Assembly: GCF_009650435.1 (NCBI RefSeq) | Contig: NZ_VVIP01000051.1 | Span: 1-32,854 of the forward strand | Direction: 5' to 3' | DNA: 32,854 bases | Source: Foetidibacter luteolus | GTDB taxonomy: Bacteria > Bacteroidota > Bacteroidia > Chitinophagales > Chitinophagaceae | Shown here: piece after piece, positions 16,650 through 25,255 of the stretch | How the letters are laid out: every line of letters begins with the position of its first letter | How positions within the stretch are numbered: the stretch's first letter is position 1 | Made by a program: the position numbers and the translations under genes | Notes under the pieces: model-generated | The model's database searches: none | The model's input: the letters and a program-made list of their open reading frames with translations, nothing else | Told to the model about the DNA's origin: nothing

Positions 16650-17636
16650 TTATTTCTTCATGTACATTACATCCTTCACCAGCTTGATGGTCCTGGGAAC
16701 ATCCGGCAGGTAAGCGTTTACCAGGTTAGGTGCATAGTGCATGGGCGCATCGGCACAAGTTATGCGGCGTATAGGTGCGTCCAGGTAATCAAACCCTTCC
16801 TTCTGAATACGGTAGGCAATTTCGGAAGATACGGAACACATGGGCCACTGCTCTTCCACAATAACCAGGCGGTTGGTTTTCTTTACACTCTCCAGGATGG
16901 CCTGCCAATCCAGCGGGCGGATGCTCCTTAAATCAATTACTTCTGCGCTTATGCCTTCTTTTTCCAGTTCGGCAGCGGCGCCAAGTGCAACCTTCATCAT
17001 TTTGTTGTAAGACACGATGGTTACATCGCGGCCTTGCTTTTTAACATCAGCCTTACCAATGGGAATATAATATTCGTCTGCAGGTATTTCAGATTTTTCG
17101 CCATACATCACTTCACTTTCCATAAATATCACCGGGTCTTCTTCGTACCGGATGGCCTGCTTCAACAAACCTTTGGCATCATAACCGTTAGATGGAGAAA
17201 CAACTTTGATACCTGGTATATTGGCATACAAACTTTCAAACGCGGTTGAGTGCTGGGCGCCTAACTGGCCTGCACTGCCGTTAGGCCCGCGGAAAACGAT
17301 GGGGCAACCAATTTGTCCGCCACTCATAGCCAGCATTTTACTGGCGGTATTTAAAATCTGGTCAAGCGCCAGTACGGCAAAATTCCAGGTCATAAACTCA
17401 ACCACAGGCCTTAAACCGTTTTGAGCTGCGCCAACGCCTATAGCAGCAAAGCCCAACTCGGCAATGGGCGTATCTATTACTCTTTTAGGCCCAAACTCAG
17501 CCAGCATTCCCTGGCTTACCTTATAGGCGCCATTGTATTCTGCAACTTCTTCACCCATCAAAAACACCCGGTCATCTCTTCTCATTTCTTCATTAAGGGC
17601 TTCACGCAGCGCTTCACGGAAAGCAATTTGTCGCAT
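16650..17636 (-). CDS. pdhB: pyruvate dehydrogenase E1 component, beta subunit (328 aa)
   Basis: Full-length match to the E1 beta family, which with E1 alpha and thiamine diphosphate decarboxylates pyruvate and passes the acetyl group to E2 lipoamide. Visible landmarks are the N-terminal REALREALNEEM helix, VFLMGEEVAEYNGAYKVSQG, the thiamine-contacting GEEVA and DTPIAELGFAAIGVG, MTWNFAVLALDQILN, the FRGPNGSAGQLGAQHS loop and the transketolase C-terminal VIDLRSIRPLDW. The E1 alpha gene is not in the window, so the complex is encoded at split loci, which is common in Bacteroidota. A minus-strand TATTTTTG box at 17678-17685 could be the promoter. It ends in a strong terminator. Branched-chain E1 beta is the main alternative, less likely from the close pyruvate-type motifs. 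Confidence 0.92.
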   Translation of the reverse strand: MRQIAFREALREALNEEMRRDDRVFLMGEEVAEYNGAYKVSQGMLAEFGPKRVIDTPIAELGFAAIGVGAAQNGLRPVVEFMTWNFAVLALDQILNTASKMLAMSGGQIGCPIVFRGPNGSAGQLGAQHSTAFESLYANIPGIKVVSPSNGYDAKGLLKQAIRYEEDPVIFMESEVMYGEKSEIPADEYYIPIGKADVKKQGRDVTIVSYNKMMKVALGAAAELEKEGISAEVIDLRSIRPLDWQAILESVKKTNRLVIVEEQWPMCSVSSEIAYRIQKEGFDYLDAPIRRITCADAPMHYAPNLVNAYLPDVPRTIKLVKDVMYMKK

Positions 17637-17843
17637 ATTATTTCTTGATTAGTCTAATTGATTTTTGAAAAGCAGGGCAAAAATAAAAGTTTATGCCTTA
17701 CAAATAGAAAATGTTTGCTGATTATGGGGATATGAAAAAAGCAAGTGCAGGCTATTAAGGCTTTTTACCTGCTTAGAAGAGCTGTGTATAATGATTGATT
17801 GGGGTTGTGATTAGCATACATTACAAAGAAGAAAAGATTTTTT

Positions 17844-17948
17844 GGGGGTGTCCCTCGTACCTCGGGCCGGGCTTTCCGCTCATACTCCGGCACAAAAGCC
17901 CATGCTGCGATGGCCTCACCGGGGTATCCGCTTCAATCCCTCACCCGA
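17844..17948 (-). repeat. dispersed repeat family B, copy 2
   Basis: Inverted copy: gggcttt ccgctcatactccggcac, then gcgatggcctcaccggggta and tccgcttcaatccctcaccc, the reverse complement of the blocks in copies 1 and 3. Confidence 0.75.
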
Positions 17949-18117
17949 CAGCCCGTTGCCAGTTAAAGGTAGCTGGTTGCAAATCTGTTGAAGTGTAAGA
18001 TTATGCTGTTGTTTTGAAGATGCTATAAGGAAGAAGCAAAATACCAGGTAGCTGGTTGCCAGTCTCTTGATATGGTGCCTGTTGCGAATTTAAAGCCCAG
18101 TTGTATTCATCAAGCCG

Positions 18118-18720
18118 CTTGCATTGAACGTTGAACAAAAGAACATTGAACAATCAAAGCCTCGTAGAGGCGGCATGTTAGTAACCATAGCAAAAATCAG
18201 GTAATGGAGCGCCGTAGGTGCGATACGTTAAGCAGGATGATATAGAACAGCATGTTGGATGATTACCAGGCCCTGTTGCAAAAGATTGTTTAACATGTCG
18301 CCTCTACGAGGCTTTACAAAACGGGCCGCGATGGTATGCCTGCTACTAACATATCGCTCCTATGGAGCTTTGTAGTTAGTTGTAACAAAGTTTAATCATG
18401 AAGTTACCGGCAAAACATTGGATAATCATGTGCAAGTGCCGCTAACATTGAACGTTGAACAAAAGAATATTGAACAACAAAGCCTCGTAGAGGCGCTATG
18501 TTAGTAGATAAGGAAAGATACGGTTTGCAAAGAGCGCCATAGGTGCGATATGTTAGGCAGGAAGACGTGTAACCGCCTGCTTAATGATTGCCGGGCTTTG
18601 TTTCAAAAGCCTGCTCAATATACCGCCTCTACGAGGCTTTACAAAACAGGCCGCGATGGCATGCTTGTTACTACTAACATATCGCTCCTATGGAGCTTTA
18701 CAATCACACAGACCGGTAAC
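18118..18720. repeat. imperfect tandem duplication with nested inverted repeats
   Basis: Unit 1 (18120-18385) and unit 2 (18443-18705) share the same order of blocks: attgaacgttgaacaaaaga, aaagcctcgtagaggcg, gcgcc(g/a)taggtgcgat, cgcctctacgaggctttac, gccgcgatggcatgc-like and aacatatcgctcctatggag. Within each unit the cctcgtagaggc and cctctacgaggc blocks face each other, as do the two 'agcgcc-taggtgcga / tcgctcctatggagct' blocks. The unit can therefore fold into a large hairpin. Confidence 0.7.
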
Positions 18721-18839
18721 TGTCTTTCGGGCATCAAGTTTTAATACTTGCTTTTGAACATCATCAATTCCGAACCAATGCCAGCATCTTACCCGTCAAC
18801 AGACCGGCATCCTGTATCCGGTAACCGGCAACTGTCTTT

Positions 18840-18952
18840 CGGGTGAGGGATTGAAGCGGATACCCCGGTGAGGCCATTGCGGCAAAGCTTCTGTGCCGGA
18901 GTAATAGCGTAAAGCCCGACCCCTTGCGATAGCTTGGGGGCACCCCCTAAAA
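18840..18952 (+). repeat. dispersed repeat family B, copy 3
   Basis: Plus-strand copy with gggtgagggattgaagcgg, ataccccggtgaggccatt, tgccggagtaatagcgtaaa and gcttgggggcaccccct. Closest to copy 1. Confidence 0.75.
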
Positions 18953-18992
18953 TTGCGCCTTACGGAACATGTCAAGACTGCCCATAAACGCA

Positions 18993-19017
18993 GAATGCCC
19001 CCTTTACGGAGGCATTC
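18993..19017 (-). terminator. candidate hairpin terminator after TonB receptor gene
   Basis: Stem gaatgcc / ggcattc with further ccc / gg pairing, 31 bases past the stop codon. No T-run follows on the minus strand, so the terminator role is uncertain. Confidence 0.4.
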
Positions 19018-19047
19018 TTATATGCAACATAAGCAGGACTGATTTAT

Positions 19048-21960
19048 CTAAAACACGTTGTAACCAACGCTAACATAATAAAGGCCGCCCACGTATGGAT
19101 TACCAAACGCATTGCGGTAATAACGGTTAAGGATATTGGTGCCGCCCAGCTTCAGCAACACTTTTTCATGCGGAAGTTTGTAACTAACCTGTGCATCCAG
19201 GGTGCCAAAAGATGGTATTTCGCCGGTACCGAATGTACCTTCCCAATTAATCTTATCCTGCCATTTATAAATTACATTAAAGCCAATGCCGTTACCCACG
19301 TTAGGGTTACCAAAGCCCAGGTTATACCTTATTTTAGGCGCATTAAACTGGGTAACAATGCCGGCAGGTACATCCTGCAGTTTATCGCCATAAATGTTGG
19401 CCATAGCCCTGTAACCCTTATATAACTGGTATTCTGCGCTAACGCCCCAACCGTAAGCTTTAACCGGCGTAGGGCTGTTGGTTACAAACGAATAGTTCTG
19501 GGAAGTAAAAGGGCTCAACAATTCTGCGAAGCCGTTGCCCAATGCACCGTTGCCACGTGCAGCGGCAATACGGCCAATAAAGTCTTTATAACGGCTGAAA
19601 TAGTAATAGGCATCCACTAACAATTTACTGCCAATAACGCCGCGATAGCCCACTTCAAAAGATTGCATGGATTCTGGTTTGGCCTTTTTAAACTCAGCTA
19701 CTTTCAACAGCGTTGGGTCGGCGGTGGTACCATTAAAAGATGCCCTGTAAGCCACCACACTTTCTGAAGTGTAAACCGGGTTGCTGGAGAATTTGTAGTA
19801 ATCATTAAACCCGGGCAAACAACCAATAAGGATAGTACCGGGTGTTTGAAGGTTAATCCATTGATCCTGGTTATTGGGAAAGCGGTAAGCCTGCTGGTAA
19901 GAAAAGCGCAGGTGGTTATCTTTTGCCACTTTAACTGTCGCGGTTGCCCGTGGGGTAAAACGGCCGTCGAAGTTCTCATTCTTGTCGTACCGCCCTGAAG
20001 CAGAAAGTTTCAGCACATCATTGAACAGCGACTTTTTTAACTGTATGTAACCACCATATTCACTTATTTTAATAGGGCCGGCAGTATCTGCAAAAATGGT
20101 CCCCTTAGAATCCAGGTTGTACCAGCGGTAGCTGGCGCCCATTAATATTTCCACAAATTTTACGTATTGGGCAAGGTTTAACTGCCCTTCGAACTGGTAG
20201 AGGTCTGAGTTATCTGCAAATTGAGAACCACCCTGGCTAATGGGGGTTCTGATGGACTTGTTGAAGGCATCTTTAAATTCCTGGGAGCCGGGAAGAAAAC
20301 GGCCTGCATCGGCTGCCCCTCTGGCAAAGGCATGAGCCTGTGCAGGAGTAACATTTCCAGCCCCTCCTAACAAGGCGCCAGAATAAGTACCTACGTACTG
20401 ACCAAACCAGGTTGAATTGGCTTTCCAGGAATTATTAATTGCCAGGGCCGTTAAAGTTGAAGCGTATGAATCCCCTGAATTTTCCTGTGTTGTGTAAGCA
20501 CGCAAAAACCAACTTTTGCTCTTAAATTCTAGTTTATACTGCCCGATAGTAAAGTTTTTAAGGGAATACCTGTCAGAACCCGTGTAAACGCTGGTACCCA
20601 GTCCCCAATTACCAGTGAGTGAAGCTTCTACCCTTTCGTTAAGTTTGAAGTAAAGCCCGCCGGAAAATTTTGCGTTCATGGCCTGGTAACTAACTACATC
20701 TTTTTCGTTATAACCGGTGCGGCTAACACTTTGATTGGCGTATATATTATTTCTTAAACCTAAATGAAAAGGGAGCAAATTGCTTACCGGTTGTTGCAAC
20801 GGAGCTGGTAATGCACTAATAAATCCGGCAATTTGCGCAGGAGTAGGATTATTTGGTAGGCTTGCATTCAATAATTGAACAATATCAATACCTGCCCCCT
20901 GCATAATCTGCGCCCTCGCTTGTGCCTGGTAAACATTGGCAAATGCGGCCATACTTGCACTCGCTTCATCTCCAAACACATTCACGCCATCATAGTTAGG
21001 GTCGCTGGCCCTGGTACCGGGTATAATTTTGCTGTCCACATTATTACGCAACAGGTTGGTAGTGTCATCCGCCTGCCAGTCTTCTGTTTTTATAAACTGG
21101 CCGCCTATTTTAAATGCGAAATGGTCAGAAACTTTTTTACCCCAACGGAAACTCCAGTCATAAAAAGGTGATGCGCCGCGGCGGGTATCGCTGATGTGCA
21201 TAATACCCTGTTTAACCTGAACGCTGAGGCCCTGGTATTTAAACGGATCTTTACTGCTGATAAGCAAGGTGCCATTCATGCCACCTGAGCCATAGAGGGC
21301 AGAAGAAGCGCCGGAAAGCAACTCCATATTATCTACATCCAGCTCTGTTAAACCAATTACATTACCTACGGAAAAATTAAGTGCAGGCGCCGTATTATCC
21401 ATACCATCCACCAACTGGTTAAAACGCAGGTTACCGCTGCCATTAAAACCACGGGTACTTACTGTTTTAAAAGTATAGCTGGATGTGGTAATATCAACAC
21501 CTTTTAAATTGGCCAGCACATCATAATAATTGGCGCCGGGTGCATTCCTGATAGTAGCCGTACCCACACGTTCAATAGAAACCGGCGATTCCAGGATACG
21601 TTCCGGCACACGGGAGGCCGCTACCACCACATCTTCGCCCAAGGCATAAGTGGGGGTAATTTCAACGTTAACAACCTGGCCGGCAGCATTGTACTGAACT
21701 TCCTGCGAACTATAACCTATGGATGAAATAACAAGTGTAAACGGAGGTTTCTGCGTAGTGGTAAACCGGAAATTACCATCTTCATCTGTGTAGGCGCCGG
21801 ACGTGGTTCCTTTAATTAATACTGATACTGCTGATACACCATCTTTACTGGCACTGTTTTTTACTGAACCGGAAACGGTTATCGCGGATTGGGCATTGGC
21901 GGCCAGGTAAGTAAAACACGTAACCAACACCAAAGCGGATATGCTTAAGCGACTCCTCAT
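19048..21960 (-). CDS. TonB-dependent receptor with carboxypeptidase-regulatory domain (970 aa)
   Basis: Signal peptide 1-23 (ends ANAQ). Residues 27-108 are a CarboxypepD_reg-like beta-sandwich with VSGSVKNSASKDGVSAVSV, GAYTDEDGNFRF and SSIGYSSQEV. A TonB-box-like ALGEDVVVAAS follows, then the plug domain (about 115-235) with NAPGANYYDVLANLKGVDI, STRGFNG and LLSGASSALYGSGGMNGTLL. The barrel runs to the C-terminus, ending YVSVGYNVF with the terminal Phe typical of outer membrane barrels. No SusD partner follows, so it is not a standard polysaccharide-utilisation pair; the substrate is unknown. It is divergent from purC with about 150 bases between. Confidence 0.9.
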   Translation of the reverse strand: MRSRLSISALVLVTCFTYLAANAQSAITVSGSVKNSASKDGVSAVSVLIKGTTSGAYTDEDGNFRFTTTQKPPFTLVISSIGYSSQEVQYNAAGQVVNVEITPTYALGEDVVVAASRVPERILESPVSIERVGTATIRNAPGANYYDVLANLKGVDITTSSYTFKTVSTRGFNGSGNLRFNQLVDGMDNTAPALNFSVGNVIGLTELDVDNMELLSGASSALYGSGGMNGTLLISSKDPFKYQGLSVQVKQGIMHISDTRRGASPFYDWSFRWGKKVSDHFAFKIGGQFIKTEDWQADDTTNLLRNNVDSKIIPGTRASDPNYDGVNVFGDEASASMAAFANVYQAQARAQIMQGAGIDIVQLLNASLPNNPTPAQIAGFISALPAPLQQPVSNLLPFHLGLRNNIYANQSVSRTGYNEKDVVSYQAMNAKFSGGLYFKLNERVEASLTGNWGLGTSVYTGSDRYSLKNFTIGQYKLEFKSKSWFLRAYTTQENSGDSYASTLTALAINNSWKANSTWFGQYVGTYSGALLGGAGNVTPAQAHAFARGAADAGRFLPGSQEFKDAFNKSIRTPISQGGSQFADNSDLYQFEGQLNLAQYVKFVEILMGASYRWYNLDSKGTIFADTAGPIKISEYGGYIQLKKSLFNDVLKLSASGRYDKNENFDGRFTPRATATVKVAKDNHLRFSYQQAYRFPNNQDQWINLQTPGTILIGCLPGFNDYYKFSSNPVYTSESVVAYRASFNGTTADPTLLKVAEFKKAKPESMQSFEVGYRGVIGSKLLVDAYYYFSRYKDFIGRIAAARGNGALGNGFAELLSPFTSQNYSFVTNSPTPVKAYGWGVSAEYQLYKGYRAMANIYGDKLQDVPAGIVTQFNAPKIRYNLGFGNPNVGNGIGFNVIYKWQDKINWEGTFGTGEIPSFGTLDAQVSYKLPHEKVLLKLGGTNILNRYYRNAFGNPYVGGLYYVSVGYNVF

Positions 21961-22042
21961 AGAGCAAACAATTTAGTTTTAGAATTACGGGCAAAATAGG
22001 AATTGTTATACACCCGCTAAAATTTTTATTATCAACAAATGT

Positions 22043-22067
22043 GATTAGCATTAAATTGATGCTAATC
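22043..22067. promoter_or_regulatory. palindrome in the purC upstream region
   Basis: gattagcat and atgctaatc form a perfect 9-base inverted repeat around taaattg. It overlaps a weak -7-like aatctttg and lies 47 bases before the purC ATG, in the gap to the divergent TonB receptor gene. It could be an operator for either gene or a structured leader. Confidence 0.4.
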
Positions 22068-22113
22068 TTTGCCGAATTACAACAAGCAATTACTTACTAA
22101 TATTACTAAAAGC

Positions 22114-23049
22114 ATGGCACAATTCCAATTTCCGCAGCAGACATCTTTTTACAAGGGTAAGGTTAGAGATGTGTACAGCGTTAACGAAAATTGGCTTGTA
22201 ATGGTAGCAAGCAACCGTATTTCAGCGTTTGATGTTATCCTTCCACGCCCCATACCATATAAAGGACAGGTATTAAACCAAATAGCTGCATACATGATGG
22301 AGGCTACTGAAGATATATGCCCCAACTGGCTGATGGATACACCGGCGCCCAACGTTTCCATTGGTAAAAAATGTAAGCCCTTCCGTATAGAAATGGTGGT
22401 TCGCGGCAACCTTACCGGGCATGCCTGGCGTACCTACAGCAGCGGCAAAAGAATATTGTGCGGCGTACCTATGCCTGATGGTTTAAAGGAAAATGATTAT
22501 TTCCCCACACCTATTATAACGCCCTCTACCAAGGCCGAAGCTGGGCACGATGAAGATATATCCAAAGAAGAAATTATCGCACAGGGCCTTGCTACCGAAA
22601 AAGAATGGGGCATCCTGGAACAATATGCCCTTGCATTATTTGCAAGGGGCAAAGAAATTGCTGCGGAAAGGGGGTTGATACTGGTAGATACCAAGTATGA
22701 ATTCGGCTCGCTTGACGGCCAGGTTTATCTTATGGATGAGATACATACGCCTGATTCTTCCCGCTACTTTTACGCGGATGGTTTTGAAGAAAGGCAGGCC
22801 GCTGGCGAACGCCAGAAACAACTGAGTAAAGAGTTTGTACGTGAATGGCTTATCGCCAACAACTTTATGGGCAAAGAAGGGCAGACCGTTCCTGAAATGA
22901 CTGATGAATGGGTTGGCACCATTTCTCAACGTTATATTGAACTTTACGAAAAAGTTATCGGCGATAAATTTATTCCGGAAGACCTGAGCGATGAAGAAAC
23001 CGAACTGAAAATATTAGACAGCCTGCACAAATTGAGGGCACTGAATTAA
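22114..23049 (+). CDS. purC: phosphoribosylaminoimidazole-succinocarboxamide synthase (311 aa)
   Basis: SAICAR synthetase joins aspartate to CAIR in purine synthesis, using ATP. Motifs seen are the N-terminal GKVRDVY, SNRISAFDVILP, the catalytic-site FRIEMVVRGNLTGHAWR-like segment (present as two shorter conserved pieces), TPSTKAEAGHDEDIS and the C-terminal LVDTKYEFG with LMDEIHTPDSSRY. I start at the ATG 22114-22116; the longer frame from 22069 begins with TTG and adds residues not conserved in the family. At 311 residues the protein is of the longer eukaryote-like/Bacteroidota type. It stands alone with bioA 64 bases downstream in the same direction, with a small hairpin (tataacc / ggttata, 23057-23077) between them. 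Confidence 0.95.
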   Translation: MAQFQFPQQTSFYKGKVRDVYSVNENWLVMVASNRISAFDVILPRPIPYKGQVLNQIAAYMMEATEDICPNWLMDTPAPNVSIGKKCKPFRIEMVVRGNLTGHAWRTYSSGKRILCGVPMPDGLKENDYFPTPIITPSTKAEAGHDEDISKEEIIAQGLATEKEWGILEQYALALFARGKEIAAERGLILVDTKYEFGSLDGQVYLMDEIHTPDSSRYFYADGFEERQAAGERQKQLSKEFVREWLIANNFMGKEGQTVPEMTDEWVGTISQRYIELYEKVIGDKFIPEDLSDEETELKILDSLHKLRALN

Positions 23050-23113
23050 GCTTGCATATAACCAGCATAAGGTTATACCGGCAAATACATAGCACTGCGC
23101 TTACATTTGCAGC

Positions 23114-24409
23114 ATGAGCTTAACTGAACTGGACCTGCAATACATCTGGCATCCTTTTACACAGCAAAAAAATATGCTGCCCCCCATCGCCATCACCCAG
23201 GGCAGGGGCAGCGTGCTTATTGACGAAAATGGCAATGAATACATTGATGCCATCAGTAGCTGGTGGGTTAACCTGCACGGCCACGCACACCCTTATATAG
23301 CGGAGAAACTTTACCGGCAGGCACTGCAACTTGAGCAGGTTATTTTTGCCGGCTTTACCCATAAACCTGCCGTTGAGCTTGCTTCAAGGCTGATACCACT
23401 GCTGCCCGGCAATTTCTCTAAAGTGTTTTACAGCGATAATGGTTCTACTTCCACCGAAGTTGCGCTAAAAATGGCGGTGCAATACTGGTGGAACAAGCGG
23501 GCTGCAAATGATGAACCTGGTTTAAAGAGAAACAAAATACTCGCTTTTAAAAATGCTTATCATGGCGATACATTCGGTGCCATGAGTGTTAGCGACCGCA
23601 GCGTGTTTACGCTTGCATTTCACGATTTGTTGTTTGATGTTATTTTTATAGACACGCCCACCACAGAAAACTTAACTGAAACATTTTCTCTGATACAACA
23701 ACATGCACATGCCATAGCGGCCTTTATTTACGAACCCCTGGCACAGGGCGCAGGCTGTATGCACATGTACAGCGCAAGTGCAATGGATATGTTGCTGGGC
23801 TTTGTTAAGGCACAAAAAATTATTTGCATTGCAGATGAAGTAATGACCGGCTTTGGCCGCACCGGTAAATTATTTGCCAGCGAATACATGGCTGTTAAGC
23901 CAGATATTATTTGTCTCAGCAAAGGTCTTACAGGCGGCACCATGGCCCTTGGTGTAACAGCCTGCACACAGGAAATTTACAGCGCCTACCTGGCAGATGA
24001 TAAGCTGAAAACATTTTTTCATGGGCATTCTTTTACCGCTAACCCGCTGGCCTGCACCGCGGCTAACGCCAGCCTTGATTTGCTGTTGCAGCCTTCCGCA
24101 TTAAACAAGATTGATTGGCTAACCAATGCCAATAAGCTATGGGCCGGGCAATTACAGCAATCTGCCGCGGAACTGGGCATAAAAAACATACGAACACTCG
24201 GTACCATACTGGCCTTCGAAATTGAGCAAGGTAAAGATGAATACCTTAACAATATAAGCGGCGCCATTACACAAAAAGCCATGGCACAAGGCGTGTACAT
24301 AAGGCCGCTTGGCAACACGGTTTATATTATGCCGCCCTACTCTCTTACCAACGAGGAATACGAAAAAATAAAAGCTGCTGTTATGGATATACTCAGCAAC
24401 ACTGCCTGA
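23114..24409 (+). CDS. bioA: adenosylmethionine-8-amino-7-oxononanoate aminotransferase (431 aa)
   Basis: PLP enzyme of biotin synthesis that moves the amino group of S-adenosylmethionine to KAPA, giving DAPA. Visible are IWHPFTQQ (11-18), the substrate-pocket tryptophans W50-W51 in SSWWVNLHGH, the PLP-phosphate binding DNGSTSTEVALKM (108-120), NAYHGDTFGAMS (147-158), DEVMTGFGRTG (241-251) and the Schiff-base lysine K270 in CLSKGLTGG. Length is typical. The ATG at 23114 is preceded by TACATTTG (23102-23109), which matches the -7 consensus but is so close that it would give an almost leaderless message. No other bio genes are in the window. Confidence 0.95.
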   Translation: MSLTELDLQYIWHPFTQQKNMLPPIAITQGRGSVLIDENGNEYIDAISSWWVNLHGHAHPYIAEKLYRQALQLEQVIFAGFTHKPAVELASRLIPLLPGNFSKVFYSDNGSTSTEVALKMAVQYWWNKRAANDEPGLKRNKILAFKNAYHGDTFGAMSVSDRSVFTLAFHDLLFDVIFIDTPTTENLTETFSLIQQHAHAIAAFIYEPLAQGAGCMHMYSASAMDMLLGFVKAQKIICIADEVMTGFGRTGKLFASEYMAVKPDIICLSKGLTGGTMALGVTACTQEIYSAYLADDKLKTFFHGHSFTANPLACTAANASLDLLLQPSALNKIDWLTNANKLWAGQLQQSAAELGIKNIRTLGTILAFEIEQGKDEYLNNISGAITQKAMAQGVYIRPLGNTVYIMPPYSLTNEEYEKIKAAVMDILSNTA

Positions 24410-24432
24410 CGGCCGTGCTGAAGAAAAAATTT

Positions 24433-24489
24433 TTTGGGCCCGGCAGAAGGAACTGCCATGAAGCATCGTTGCGTCGCACTCTTGTACGC
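24433..24489 (+). repeat. dispersed repeat family A, copy 4
   Basis: Plus strand tgggcccggcagaaggaact, gccatgaagcatc, then gttgcgtcgcactcttgtac. It lies between the convergent ends of bioA and the SRPBCC gene. The ggcag / ctgcc hairpin is intact. Confidence 0.75.
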
Positions 24490-24550
24490 CTTGTACGCTG
24501 TTGAGCATTGTGCGGCAGGCAGGCAAATCAAAAACCGTTGCAGGGCCGGG

Positions 24551-25036
24551 TTAATGTTCTGCAGTTTTCTTTAAATTATCCAGGCTTTGCTCCATTGAGC
24601 TGCCCAGTATTTTATCATTCATCATGCTGCCCAGTTTGGCCCATGGGTACCATTTTACATGCTCTTCAAACTTCCATGCTACGGTAGTTACAGGGCCGGC
24701 GGTAATAAGCTCTATGGTGGATACCTGGGGGCTGCTCCTGCCCTTCCATTCGTGTTTCCATGAATTAGTTTTATGCTCCAGCAGTTTTATTACGGTGGTG
24801 CCAAAAAAAGCGGTAGAACTGTCTTTGGCCACCACTTTCAAATCGCTGGTTTTGGCGCCGGCCATCCAATCGTTCCACTTGTTATAATCTGCTATATAGT
24901 TTTTTAAAGTGTCCGCACTTGCAGAAATATTAATGGCCCTTGTAACAATAATGTCCGACGGAAAAAGACTGCCCATAGCAGTGAGCAACACAAAAAAGAC
25001 AACAACGCTTATTAAACCCAGTTTTACAAAACGCAT
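24551..25036 (-). CDS. SRPBCC-fold (polyketide cyclase/START-like) membrane-anchored protein (161 aa)
   Basis: A single N-terminal membrane helix (residues 5-25) is followed by a domain with the features of the SRPBCC superfamily: the opening strand IIVTRAINISASADTLKNYIADYNKWNDWM, with the typical helix and KWNDWM motif at about 46-58, a central beta-sheet (STIELITAGPVTTVAWKF), and a long C-terminal helix (MEQSLDNLKKTAEH). These proteins bind hydrophobic ligands; the ligand here is unknown. It does not form an obvious operon with its neighbours, ABC permease and bioA. Confidence 0.75.
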   Translation of the reverse strand: MRFVKLGLISVVVFFVLLTAMGSLFPSDIIVTRAINISASADTLKNYIADYNKWNDWMAGAKTSDLKVVAKDSSTAFFGTTVIKLLEHKTNSWKHEWKGRSSPQVSTIELITAGPVTTVAWKFEEHVKWYPWAKLGSMMNDKILGSSMEQSLDNLKKTAEH

Positions 25037-25255
25037 AATGCTAAATTCAAAAAATTAAACGGTGAATGGTTAATGTCAATAGCTGTTTATAACCAGTTTC
25101 CAACAAACTTCTATAAGGGGCTGAAAAGCCGCCCAATGAACCGAACGATGAACGGATTGCGACGCAACAGGCGATACCATGAAAACATGTAGCTGGTATC
25201 ATAATCGTGAATGGTGAATTACGTACTTCGTACTTGCTTGCATCCCACATCCGTC
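25037..25255. other. intergenic region with short repeat motifs
   Basis: No gene. It contains gcgacgcaac (about 25159), also the core of repeat family A, and ttacgtacttcgtactt (about 25223), a member of the ttacgaagtac motif group. Confidence 0.4.

Larger units (their letters stand above)
17637..19047. other. 1.4-kb intergenic region built from repeats
   Basis: No gene is supported on either strand. It holds repeat family B copies 2 (inverted) and 3, a 280-bp imperfect tandem duplication rich in inverted repeats (18118-18720), a stretch repeated in short form (ccggtaactgtctttcgg at about 18713 and 18826), and a hairpin at 18993-19017 near the end of the TonB receptor gene. Confidence 0.6.
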
